From positions 124,001-188,000 of the forward strand of contig JANYCZ010000064.1 in the NCBI GenBank assembly GCA_025360015.1: a DNA stretch of 64,000 nt. The letters run 5' to 3'. Both the position numbers and the translations under genes were made by a program. The stretch is from Verrucomicrobiota bacterium (GTDB lineage Bacteria > Verrucomicrobiota > Verrucomicrobiia > Verrucomicrobiales > Verrucomicrobiaceae). This document shows, in pieces, positions 58,701 through 62,033 of the stretch; position 1 is the stretch's first letter; the number at the start of each line of letters is the position of its first letter. The notes under the pieces are model-generated. The model saw nothing but the letters and a program-made list of their open reading frames with translations, ran no database searches and was not told the origin of the DNA.

Positions 58701-61219
58701 CATGTGCCGGACCCGCCTTTAAGCAGCGAGGTCTTGTTGGAGATGTTGACGGTGGCGTTGTCTTGAATGACACCCGTGATCTGGTTGATCACTGCGGCTG
58801 TGCCGGTGTTGTTGTAGCCTTCCAAATAGAGTGTTTTGTTGCCCACTCCCACCGCGGCGATGCTGCTGCTCAGCATCAGCGCCGTGGCGCTCGTGTTCGC
58901 CGCACTTTGCTGCTGATTGGCAAACAAGCCCCCCGAACCAGTCGTTCCCGCAAGAATGACGGCCTTGTTCGTGGTTTCTCCCGCACCACTCGCAGTTGAT
59001 CCAAGGTAATTCAAAATGCCGTTGAGCGTCAGGCTGCCCATCTGAACGCCGCCGCTGCCTGCGCCCGTGGTCGTGTTAATGTTGAGAGAGCTCAGGGCGT
59101 TGACGTAAACACTGCCATTCGTGATGTTGAAAACACCGATGTTCGTGGAGGCCGTGCCTTGGATCGCGAGTGCTCCGTAGCCAGCCTTGCTCCAGATGTG
59201 ATCGACGACACCGGCGGTGCTGAGCATATTTCCGGTCAGCAGCACATCGCCGTTGGCGGTGATGGTGTAGGTTCTGGTGGCAGCGGTGTCCGACGAGCTA
59301 AAGCTGCTGTTCAAGGTCAGCAGCCCGTTCAGGTTGCTGATATAACCATGGTTGACTCCAGCACCGGCGGTGAAGCCATAAGCAATCGTCCCCCCTGCCC
59401 CGATCATGACCCCATAACCATCGTTGCCGTTGAAAGTGGTGGACACGGCTGAAGTGGTAAAAGCCTCATTGAACCCAGGGGAAATGACTCCGTTCACACT
59501 GGCCCCGCCGATGGTGATGGTCTGATTGATGCCCACGCCGCCAACGGCACGGGCTGCAATGACGGCGGACCCTGCGGCGGAATAGCTGAGGGTCTTCTTC
59601 GAGAAGTCCGTATTGCCAGGGTCCACCCGCAGCTCGAAGCTGCCGCCGTAAGAGATGAATGAATTGTTCGCAACGCCGACGCCTACGGCACCGGGTGAGG
59701 CGATGCGGAGAAAGGAACCGGTCACTTCCACGCCACCGAGTAAGTTGCTGTAGGGATTTCCCAGCGAGACCTCCCCGAGCAGCGCACCACCGCTCCAGCG
59801 GTAGAATCCAAGTGAGCCTGGCACACCGCCGGTCAAAAAGCCGTTGTAGGCCGTGTTTCCAGCGGCGTTGGTCATTAAGTACGAGATGCCGCCGACATTG
59901 ATGGTGGAGGTGCCGGTGAACTGCAGGGTGCCGACGGCGGACCCGATGCGCGTCTCCCCGCTCGATGATCCGCTTGTCAGGATGCCGCTGAAGGTGTTGT
60001 TGCCCACGCTGACCAAAGAATAAGACGGGCTGTTGGTGGCACCGCCGATGCCGTAGCCGGCCACGTTCAGGTTGCGGGTGAAGTTGAGGCCGGTGGTGCC
60101 GCCCTGAAGCAGGAGTGCACCGCCGCCCAGATTCCCGGCAACGCCACCGATGTTCACCGTGGTGGTGGAAGTCCCGAGCTGTCCCATGTTGCTGATGATC
60201 AGAGTGCCACCGAGTATGTTGGTAAACCCGGAGTAGGTGTTGTTGTTGTTGGTCAGAGCGAGAGAGACGCCACCCGTGATGGCCAGTGAACCAGAGCCGG
60301 AGATCTGGCCTGCGTAGGTGTTTGAAAGACCGATAGTGGAGACGTTGATGTTCTGCGCAAAGCCGCCGGGCTGCGGAGTCAGCGCACCGCCTATCGTCAG
60401 CACCGCGCCATTGCCCAGCACCACATTGCCACCCAGTGCACCGCCGCCGGAGAGGCCCCCCACGGATTGACTGAAGCCGTTGAGATCCAGCGTCACGCCC
60501 GCCGCATTGGCCAGTGTCAGCGCCGAGCCGGAACTCAGCGCATAGGCGCGGCCCAGTTTGAGAGTCCCGCCCAGGATGCTGGTGGGACCGGTGTAGGAAT
60601 TGCTGCCGGAGAGTGTCACCACACCCGCGCCGGTGCTGTTGATCGTCAAACCACCCGTGCCACTGATGGCGCCGCTGATCGTCAGACCGCCGCTGGAGGT
60701 GTTGCCCAGCGTGAGGAGATTGCCCCCATTGCTGATGCTTCCGGCAAGAGTGAGCAGACCCGTGGAGCTGTTGGTGAAGGATTCACTGGCACTCAGCAGC
60801 AAGGACAAATTGAGGTCTCCAACCGTGATCGTTCCGCTCGATGAGCCCACCGTGATGCCCCCTGTCCCCAGCGTGAGCACCTGCGGCGCTCCGCTGCCGC
60901 CCAACGTGTAACCGGGCCCATTGAAGATCAGCCCGCCTGCGCCGATGTTTGCCGCAACGGATACCAGACCACCCGTGCCCTGAAAGGCAGCAGTGTCGCC
61001 GTTGGTATTGATCCAAGAGACATCCCCCCCCCCGCCGAGCCAGTTGGCAGTCGAGGTGTTCCAGATCCCGGCACCGCCGCTCCCAGTTTGATCTTGAGCC
61101 GGATCCCAAATGAGAGTCGCCGCGCTCAACGGAACCGGCAGCGTGATCACCGGCATCAGCAGACAAAGACAGATGCCCGTGAAGCGGGCCAGTGGAGAAG
61201 GGCGGTTGGATTGTCTCAT
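37748..61219 (-). CDS. Giant (7,823-aa) PEP-CTERM beta-strand-repeat surface protein
   Basis: A single uninterrupted 23,472-bp frame. The start at 61219 is firm: GGGAGGAG lies 4 nt upstream. The N-terminus is a signal peptide (RFTGICLCLLMPVITLPVPL, cleavage near LSAAT). The body is made of dozens of autotransporter-associated beta-strand units (PF12951 type; for example SVTKAGAGTWILGNTGNTYSG then ATTISLGVL), predicted to form a very long beta-helix. About residues 3734-3902 are a PA14 domain. Inserted modules of another kind occur at several sites. The C-terminus IVVIVVPEPSRMVLMLFG then LAALFMRRRRTQ is a PEP-CTERM signal, so export with exosortase sorting is expected and no outer-membrane barrel is present. 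Low-complexity Gly/Ser/Thr/Ala sequence gives long false frames on the other strand. Likely an adhesin or matrix scaffold; function is unproven. Confidence 0.93.
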   Translation of the reverse strand: MRQSNRPSPLARFTGICLCLLMPVITLPVPLSAATLIWDPAQDQTGSGGAGIWNTSTANWLGGGGDVSWINTNGDTAAFQGTGGLVSVAANIGAGGLIFNGPGYTLGGSGAPQVLTLGTGGITVGSSSGTITVGDLNLSLLLSASESFTNSSTGLLTLAGSISNGGNLLTLGNTSSGGLTISGAISGTGGLTINSTGAGVVTLSGSNSYTGPTSILGGTLKLGRAYALSSGSALTLANAAGVTLDLNGFSQSVGGLSGGGALGGNVVLGNGAVLTIGGALTPQPGGFAQNINVSTIGLSNTYAGQISGSGSLAITGGVSLALTNNNNTYSGFTNILGGTLIISNMGQLGTSTTTVNIGGVAGNLGGGALLLQGGTTGLNFTRNLNVAGYGIGGATNSPSYSLVSVGNNTFSGILTSGSSSGETRIGSAVGTLQFTGTSTINVGGISYLMTNAAGNTAYNGFLTGGVPGSLGFYRWSGGALLGEVSLGNPYSNLLGGVEVTGSFLRIASPGAVGVGVANNSFISYGGSFELRVDPGNTDFSKKTLSYSAAGSAVIAARAVGGVGINQTITIGGASVNGVISPGFNEAFTTSAVSTTFNGNDGYGVMIGAGGTIAYGFTAGAGVNHGYISNLNGLLTLNSSFSSSDTAATRTYTITANGDVLLTGNMLSTAGVVDHIWSKAGYGALAIQGTASTNIGVFNITNGSVYVNALSSLNINTTTGAGSGGVQMGSLTLNGILNYLGSTASGAGETTNKAVILAGTTGSGGLFANQQQSAANTSATALMLSSSIAAVGVGNKTLYLEGYNNTGTAAVINQITGVIQDNATVNISNKTSLLKGGSGTWLYAPTASTYAAATVAAGASMTTTSTTTALGGTVLNLPSTTGLAVGQQVFGTGIAAGSYITALTSTTVTLNVGTTAAITSGAIVFGGEAAAVATTAISAANTNTITLTSVAGLVVGQGVTGSNVPAGTVITAIYGSSVVLNNTIVTAIAASSTLYFGSVGATGIAQSFTGAVTVAGGTLQVQPTAGSGNGSAPLSSSNNLTFATDPMTGNGYAGGTFQMLGSAAAGTMTMTVGQLIPTAGQGNILTTANGGTPTLTFGFPTTPIGTRGAGAVLNFSPGTGTTIQFTTTPTILNGIIGLGTTVKGFAYYTNPTTSAVDFAAVTGSGPYVVAPYSSYVSGLPTSGSTGTSTYWLSGGTVTTTAAETISALKISGSTSLTLGGVLTLGAASSTSAVLFDNSTGSATISASAAGNTLGGATSEIIVYTGGSTNANTLTIGALISSGAGSLTKAGAGTLIISGANTFSGNVNIDQGILKLSGAAATLGVISTANVTAVRQDATLDLNAAGAGGSVTIGALTGAGTITNSGGASGTAAATLIIGLAGTASTTATFSGLLQDGTGVLNVTKNGTTGVQYFNPLNGAASSTSPTGSVLGSIGYNTYSGVTTIAEGTLGITLLANYGKASGIGTGNAQGNAASLVLGNSASATAGILQYIGQNSNSFLSMVESPSVQTDRLFTLAGNGGLDSSGGFGNSAVGAGNINSAVIWFTNTAAVGFSTAGAKTLTLQGTSTGDNEIDLKLIDNTIDSTALSVTKAGAGTWILGNTGNTYSGATTISLGVLRAQDGGSNATTATAASSSVSSNVLDLASTAGLAVGQAVSGVGIAPGTVIASILGPLQIQLSSVNTVAGGTALTFGSISSLSANSNLVLAGGIFETSGTFTRALGTGAGQVQWTSSGGFAASGSALTVAIGGLANPTKLVFGTAPFNTSTLLLGSATALSDTTLLNPLDLNGSARAITITANATTAADIYTMAGVISGATGSSLTLTVPANTMLLINGANTYSGNTTISGAGAIAVQSIGSAGSTSSSFGDASGQLNIGNGGTVGGYLLYAGGGETASRTINLNSTGTATIDASGSGPLILTSITNFVAGAKVLQLVGQSRDANTITAVLADNGGALSVTKGNGGTWILTGANTFTGTVTVSDGFLGIGAGWSSISSSAANPLGMNATILTMGADGGLFTLNPGGTTITSPVAVAGGNFTFSGLNSIAFTGATTFSFATATTLSNNIGPAGSLRFGGAMTLTVPANGLILNGTGNTIFDVGLPGNMAGVLTISTLGTVTLNAATTFTGGISLLQGTLIANARNAFGSGTFSFGTGTLTAGTLPLTGADAVTNAVLLTSSADVISGSNSIELAGVVGMAASRLVTNNIDSSSGASLLFSGSISNTALSTLTFGGSGNTTVSGAYVVGVGGANALAYSGTGTLTLTAANLYTGATTLNSGTTVLKGANGAFTGSSGITVNQSAILTLDNSITAAAANRLGNHPLTLAGGTLNFIGKSTGSTEGTAGGTAGTLILGSGQSLINITSNGGTTTLNFASLTATTAGSTLNITSNATLGTATNQVNFGSSLNTSAATVTGTTLTFASTAGLVAGQAVSGAGILNGTTISSFTGTTVTLSQAVAASGVTSASAITFGLPMSGGTGGAANALLPRIIIGGTAWATTGANGLTAFSNFSTPSDVTLASLIATPTIALQVSGSTTNALYSAGAAAGGRILNALSINGSGLTVGVGTDAATTLASDLSLTLGSGGILVNGGTNTLNATRIVLAPINVTTTVAPAAAGGEAIIQVASGATLNLGGALVGSLMTNTNVAGTNFYANSTAPVASMAIGGLTKGLSGNLNITSRQFYTGPTTLNGGTTTLMAGNNTLFDNGGALAVNYGATLDLNGTVEYVGNILSNATGLVWGAGGTITSSSAALLVSNATTATWGGSITGTITYVRVNGNTTTMDAANTYSGATIILGGGIALQDNGTLSNTSSITLNYSSLSFNNNSDLFINNNDRVNDAAPITLNGGAITFTGRINTYTSESLGALTAVSGFSTITDATGGGTYANADLSFASITHVAGAVLNFAGASLGSEAAAPRILVADNGASLGYSTATGVIGSWAIANSDTWAGYNPSMGIGAVGTDGYQGFDGGYMSGGTVTTTTALLGANVLNTYTGGTLNGFGAGKVTNILNGIVGINQVITLNAGGATTDYLRFAGVAENDLAFTNPTDVLNIIKGGLLHSNSTVGSTIIGTSAVRGVLTSGGTATTGSTELVIFNTALTTAQAAAAVATGAASNATVLNSNTVSVTSTTGLFAGMGITGTGIPAGAYITQVVNGTQFTINYNATSTAAGQTLSFVPNIVINSSIQNNGLGNLTQLIKSGTGLLTLTAANTYTGGTVINQGTLSLDGAAGTVVLPSGGITLVGGITGGVATTLNIGISGVGGNAVGIGGQIDPNNTLTLFGKSTVNLAGTQALNSLVFNNNGGEGAPNVTTATTIPVSVLNLTSSSPITASSSNPFTVSLISVASLGLAAGTNTITVNPIQIAGSTVTQLTAALNISSPIVGIGTTGAGVGISKAGNGMLQLSSGSSTFDGGVNLTAGGIAIAASSTSVAGAVTSGPLGTGTFTIGAGTYLTSNLSTNVIGNALVLGGNDLNFKGLTGLTLNGTVNLNAGATTVNVDVPGTFLTLGGVVTDNGGAGGGTSSIIKNGLGTLALTNNDTFGGSITVNAGVLVLGGATGNTPQPMLNPSVTLTSNGTLALENNGLYSNGLIVYQGLAITLNPSSNYANLFVGNATTVGVALVAANGTGNAIKVPQLTMSGTQVLNLGSANAYTLIIQNLTDTTGAPRINVPSGMTAYVYNYSAGNKPINIGQGTLYIPDSTILGTTTTVATNPIELSTYNGSNYYPIVIQAPATAPVTTPSGYTSGGLAASYSSLGAAQGIINVNVAGIGSSGTGTVSSLNDASMSNRASDTTAAFTNGITTLQGLLQITAGGTYTFRSASDDAGLLYIDGQLVLTDRGPHSGITEAAGSGQITLGSGYHTITYTAYNATLSGSYRLLYAGADTAGNNVPDTVAGATGGFQAIPSSKLFYAAAAPTAANKYNFAAVINNNYTLATGTSATIDTLASPLGAVIAPAAGTAMVLGSNSQLNIVNGSSGVYGAGWVGVDGPITVGNGVVIATTNTASQGAGTLNLIGAITQSGGGAANALFKAGTGSLILGGNNTAFTGDLVIQGGFVQLNSATALSTGSNGSLGGTLIRNINTASTSLPTVASGSATLTLAGTDTAGSLTLQIGMAVSGAGIPVGTYITAISGLNVTLSQAATAPGSGTYYFNASGMLDLNGVTGVTGNITINGIGALIPSASATPAAILAAGSSGALWNSSPTAASLTGTLTLGSSATVGGNGDLTLNAIVGGAGITLTKQGTDTLILNASNGAQVFATSIALGTLKLGNIGAFGVGTNAVTIASGAVFDLNGLTVTNANPLSITSLGYGGSSTITGSGTVSSLGSLINTSTTAASYAGAVTVVTSASIGTNYVNTTSGLGGTTFGDLTLAGQVTGSATLTKVGANTLKLTGVTTASTLTALNVALGKVVISGVATTVLGTTTAAINVFGGPTSGLIPSNTLQLDYTALAASVNRTGAHGITLNGGTLLLTASTGTTTAENESLGTGGLNINGGFSLITLDTSATSSLQLSTTTTGTISRTANTGTVLIRGNALGTAASSAGKTNVVLATAPTTIGQAGAAASKSAAIIPWIIVDDTGINGSGVSFAFNGSNGLRALAANEMDTTFTASNNILINTTTPLSTGAATLPYVGTSATAYKSTVINSLTFSTAVNPTLTVNAGLNIALDSGGILATVSATIGSVGGGFINASGTNSREMLIYTAGSGTVLTINAAVGGVIVPSPIGLTKSGEGSVILGAAQNSYTGQTRINLGTLKLAPPSPTTNALFYIATTSPTITTLTSTLNASALTVNAGGTLDLNGNSQTAGNFTSVGILPGTGGIVTNTSTTAATLTVASNGASDWAGQITGDTTHVVKFVKTGAFTLSLHDNNTYAGSTTIQGNVLSLIDQGRLSGTSGIFVRNAVLQWNDTGIQAMSNRLATNVPITLDGGAFQFISRSGTSGSASIGNIILMGAANELRLDVGVAGGAGAGIGTATLNLTGTLTRSTGATLNFYGGTGAIGDNPSILFTTAPTLKNGIIGGWATVIGLDSNVASTTANAEFATYDPVIGVRALTAAMQTSSFATSTSTSNLRFGDVAITVPTGGAAVNTLTWNGISATRALSFGAAADTLTLTSGGLLLGTNNFPTSIGSTSIRGQLSAGTGQSELYLHVGAGALTVNSAIIDNGVSGGLNLVLDGMSQSTGTPTVTLAGANTYLGTTYVNGLVVNLNNIAGTGTGNAVTGNLIISGGNNNATDSLAIANAQVVNLASQQIADTASVTVRGGAQWALNGFNETIGSLVFNSQGGSNGGNGPIVQTGAGTLTIAIAGGITATSLDDVRVVPALLGLLSLPSAATVTVDPVANAAVGVNGQVGLTINSNIVSTGSITKAGGGVLQLGGVSYAVNTVGFADGSSGEIVLGANSNYASTTINLSYSGNILDMRGQANLQVGAITGVAGSIIKNFSVATAGTLVTGDSTGGTFAGTFSDDYFSTGTTGGVLNVTKIGSGTWVLTGNSASVAGTFVVNAGTVTLSGTTGKIGFAVDTLSQGGVLTLDNSGVGNAVNDRLGGAVAISNTIRILNLQGGTLNYKGNNNATVSETLGTLTMLAGQSTFNLTASTGAFGTTVNLGTLTAQSATNTGTLVIATTGTTGILGGAAGTGHVNVLATTPGLVSGIRPDIIGSDSTGSGLVTSDANGFRLLTPADTGLGLGYFAPTGKYLGTGAPAAITPLGGVVSSAAATSNVFLGVAQNLNFYTSTTINSLTLNSGGGVTSTGGGADVNYVTGLATGTMLYSAAGTLNTLTLTSGAIVAKTGNAGFTGGVLTQGAGSLIFHTLDTSDTLNVNAYLIGAGALVKADSGILNLQKASLISGATFVNAGELDLSAGANTLLVIPTSTVATTAALNINGGTVDLKGSNQAVASLTQTNGNGLPGGAGTVTNTGTVATLYTNPTTAVTVFVGTVAGKITFDKSGANILVLNNADGRNAPMLTNIRGGTLALKDSGTISNGGAINVYFSALTLDNAGFSALSSRTGASAINLNGGTLTFAAKQGTDALSIAGPLNLVSGASTLTENLFNTSIVGTGASVLTLASLNQAGTATLNFTIGATATGVLGAPVLGVNGLTPVNGASNFQILITSAPTLVNGIIGGWAVVGGIDFASYRSTVDPGTGALGVGALGSSLNATTPFGAYSASLLSAGVATDNISTIATVGAVTSRTINSLKMSTAAATVTMNTLGDTLAIATGGLITNFAASVITGGRLTAGASTNTTSTLYNYANATATINSAITNNSNGNLLSLVKSGTSTTTLNVQPTVWTFSTTASSNVVTLGGTGTTSTTAGLAIGQVVSAAVGQVAGSVIIGITDATHYTLSAVATGSATAAGTQFSLPTSQVLTLANTSFTTSTITVPPGSVIYPGMSVALASAAAGGGVLTAATVASVSGSTVTLNGSFTTLPSTPATVLFGAIAASTATAASASTTSGSNVVTLASSTNGLYIGEVLSGNTSIPGGATITAITSPTTFTISAAATATVANAATTITTTSTAPAAQSLTANTTLGSNTLTLLGTATLFTGQSIQGNGIPQGATITGISQGTGVTVVTLSQNATATGSANEYFGLQPVGLTLAGATIASSSTVTVGSTAGLVTGQSVNGAGIAYGTTISSITDSTHFVLSLPSLATVSSAPLTVGAALNPSSGSITGLQASTTPGSSTVTVASTNGLYVGMPVTGNSTIPANEFITAITGTTTFTITTGTGVTAGTNLATTIGAPAIGGYSNAYSGPTVVNQGTLNLGSTTVGGIQVPGDLIINNAAVSEITNGQIASASNVTFNGNAGVLTLVGNNALATLSFNGTGGATATTNITGGTFVLSGTTNAITAVNDNYASTPTLSSATIWELGALNRTITTSGLSPIDLILNNVIQNVMGGTTTPAGIIKAGSGSLVLGGGSTFNGGVQLNEGTLILGASSTPSTAGVALLAGNTGPLGIGTLNIAGGTTLMSGGSIQTVSNSVVVNGDFTFGGPVAGNAVILNGTVNLGSAMRTITVTSPQNISTLGGAVSGTAGLTKAGDGVLVLGSTSNSYSGPTIVSGGLLQLGAAGVIPDGSALIVSANGAFDVNGKAETLGSLAGDTTTTGGMITNSFATASTTLTIGADNTSTSFAGVLTDTKAGTNATGNLQLAKTGTGVQTLTGVSTYAGATTIGGTAGGLQIQNPSSSSIYATLGNTAIAVGSGVSLMPTVGSGAPTTIVNAGSTAFTGDGASVTLNAGGSLDMRDNALGTFNIIEGATFVGAGLTVASTGNIIFDIGSVAPVAGVYAGADKINVTKTAAITSGALITLNAVTGATGITTGIIPLITTSGGFTGTGSNNFTLSSSTLTLSGAWGSKTYNVTLAGAQDTTTQTALSVTVVAPTMAYWSGALDGNWSTNNAGGVTNWRTDATSNVDTQATPDATTNVFFNTTTPAASFLTTNNLTAATSIASLTFTSAATGAVTLGNNGSSANTLTVGAGGITHSSSAGSAILNMSVILGAAQTWTNNSSNALSVNGSTITGSGKNLTVGGTGDTTIAAAIQTGAGTVTKQDAGKLIFTGTNTYTGPTVVTGGNLQVGSGGTGSAASSAVTVTGTGSTTTTVSAVSGAPVTSSSAVSVTQLAAPTLSGTGSVGAVTLGSLSTVGVLRPGDAGGTTPGKLTFNGALTVNSGSQIQLSVTSSNTNALTLDAGWNLAGTAAAYLGTHATAGAGGTPDSIYTQWNTVSGNYSSLSLTGQTLSLGASSGGTPTILVQTAGSSSLASGDIFKLMDWASITSGTAGSIGTPSGSSAFTTASDLYLPDLASGLHWDTSAFASYGIVVIVVPEPSRMVLMLFGLAALFMRRRRTQTRSIG
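41045..42430 (-). repeat. Tandem cluster of GLxxGQxVxGxGI modules splitting a beta-helix unit
   Basis: Between SLVKSGTSTTTLN and YSGPTVVNQGTLNLG, the two halves of one ordinary repeat unit, lie about 460 residues of a different module repeated several times. Examples are VGSTAGLVTGQSVNGAGIAY, then GTTISSITDSTHFVLS, and ASSTNGLYIGEVLSGNTSIP, then GGATITAITSPTTFTIS. The consensus is a strand, GL-x-x-G-(Q/M)-x-(V/I)-x-G-(N/T)-x-I, a turn GTxI, and a final strand of Thr/Val/Ser. Confidence 0.8.
48795..49010 (-). repeat. Single GLxxGQxVxGxGI-type module in giant protein (third region)
   Basis: The encoded segment contains LTLQIGMAVSGAGIPVGTYI then TAISGLNVTLSQAATAPGSG, placed between a beta-helix unit and MLDLNGVTGV. 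It is one isolated copy of the module that is clustered at 41045-42430. Confidence 0.7.
49515..50020 (-). other. PA14 domain inside the giant protein
   Basis: This region encodes GGLAASYSSLGAAQGIINVN, then LQGLLQITAGGTYTFRSASD, DAGLLYIDGQLVLTDRG, LGSGYHTITYTAYNATLSGS and YRLLYAGAD. These are the typical PA14 blocks (about 110-150 aa, carbohydrate- or ligand-binding beta-barrel). It sits near the middle of the protein (residues about 3734-3902) between beta-helix stretches. Confidence 0.85.
51730..51945 (-). repeat. Single inserted module in giant protein
   Basis: The encoded sequence VLNSNTVSVTSTTGLFAGMG then ITGTGIPAGAYITQVVNGTQ is another isolated copy of the inserted module, lying between ELVIFNTALTTAQ and a beta-helix stretch (NIVINSSIQNNGLG). 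Confidence 0.7.
53825..54030 (-). repeat. Single inserted module in giant protein
   Basis: The encoded sequence TTLTFASTAGLVAGQAVSGA then GILNGTTISSFTGTTVTLSQ follows the strand TNQVNFGSSLN and ends at SAITFGLPMSGG. It is another copy of the inserted module. Confidence 0.7.
56150..56370 (-). repeat. Single inserted module in giant protein
   Basis: The encoded sequence VSSNVLDLASTAGLAVGQAV then SGVGIAPGTVIASILGPLQI follows GVLRAQDGGSNAT and precedes SSLSANSNLVLAGG. It is a copy of the inserted module placed after the second half of a beta-helix unit. Confidence 0.7.
58225..58650 (-). repeat. Tandem pair of inserted modules in giant protein
   Basis: Two copies (VLNLPSTTGLAVGQQVFGTG, then GIAAGSYITAL style, and ITLTSVAGLVVGQGVTGSNV, then PAGTVITAIYG) lie between LLKGGSGTWLYAPTAST and SFTGAVTVAGGTLQV, the two halves of one beta-helix unit. 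The position is the same as in the larger cluster at 41045-42430. Confidence 0.75.
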
Positions 61220-61223
61220 AGAG

Positions 61224-61231
61224 CTCCTCCC
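61224..61231 (-). promoter_or_regulatory. Strong ribosome binding site of the giant gene
   Basis: GGGAGGAG on the minus strand, then CTCT and the ATG at 61219. It fixes the start and stands out because most genes in this window lack a Shine-Dalgarno sequence. Confidence 0.8.
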
Positions 61232-62033
61232 AACTCAGCATGGCCCTATCCAACTCCCGATTCGTGCAGTCCCCGAATTCGCCTAATTAGACGTTAATTT
61301 CGTCTCTCCAAAACACCGCTCATTGAGGTGATTTTGCTGTAGCAGGAACAGCGTGACGCCATTCATGTGCCTCACGGACCAGCCTGTCGCAGCTTCAAGA
61401 ACTCGTTTCCCTCGAGTCGAAATCCCAGGCGGTTTGCCAGACTGTCACTGCGCCTGCAGCACACAACACAGCCGAGTCCGAAAAGCCTCGAAGGCCGACA
61501 AAACGTCAATCACGCCCTCCATTGAAACCCTGCTCACCAAAGCCACACAGCACATCGAACTCACGCCTGAAGATTATCGTCACATTGACGACGACACGGA
61601 GCTTCATGCTCGCAAACAGATTCAAAAGGAAGCTCGTTCTAAAAGTGCAAAGTCTCGCTGATTTTTCACGGCCCGTCAGTTTCCGTTACCAAGTGATGCG
61701 GTGGGAATCGTTCTTGCGGTCAATCCGTGGTCGATTTGCGGTCACACGAACCGCAGCAGAAAAGCTGGGAAGATTACCAGTGATGATTTTCCCTGCTGAA
61801 AGGTGTATTTGAGGTTGCGGCGGCAGGCGTGCCTGCAAGTCTCGGACCAAGTGTGGTCATAACTTCAGGGCGGGACAGGCTGACAAAATCGTCAGCCTTT
61901 GAATTATAAACTCGACTTTTTAGGGTCTTTTTGGTTTTATCTTTAGAAGCTCTCAACCCGCTGTCCATCCAACGTGGAGATCCTGCGTCAGGATTTCAAG
62001 ACATCGCCACCCGAAAATCGATTTTTGACAACC
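61232..62033. other. Divergent intergenic region of about 800 bp
   Basis: No well-supported gene. A 102-codon frame (61353-61661, +, GTG start, ending LHARKQIQKEARSKSAKSR) has a basic, gene-like tail but an unconvincing first half, and I recognise no family. Palindromes include GCAGGC-GT-GCCTGC (61823-61836) and GGCTGAC-AAAATC-GTCAGCC followed by TTTG (61878-61897), a good hairpin. An AT-rich stretch (61900-61960) before the 62034 gene probably holds its promoter; the giant gene's promoter should lie in 61240-61330, where AATTAACGTCTAATTAG is AT-rich. Confidence 0.4.
61878..61897 (+). terminator. Hairpin, possible terminator upstream of the PA14 gene
   Basis: GGCTGAC-AAAATC-GTCAGCC is a perfect 7-bp stem followed by TTTGAATT. 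If the short frame ending at 61661 is real, this could be its terminator; otherwise it may insulate the next promoter. Confidence 0.35.

Noticed and set aside
29509..61219. Classical type V autotransporters
   Set aside because: The repeats are autotransporter-associated, but neither protein ends in a beta-barrel; both end in a PEP-CTERM signal.
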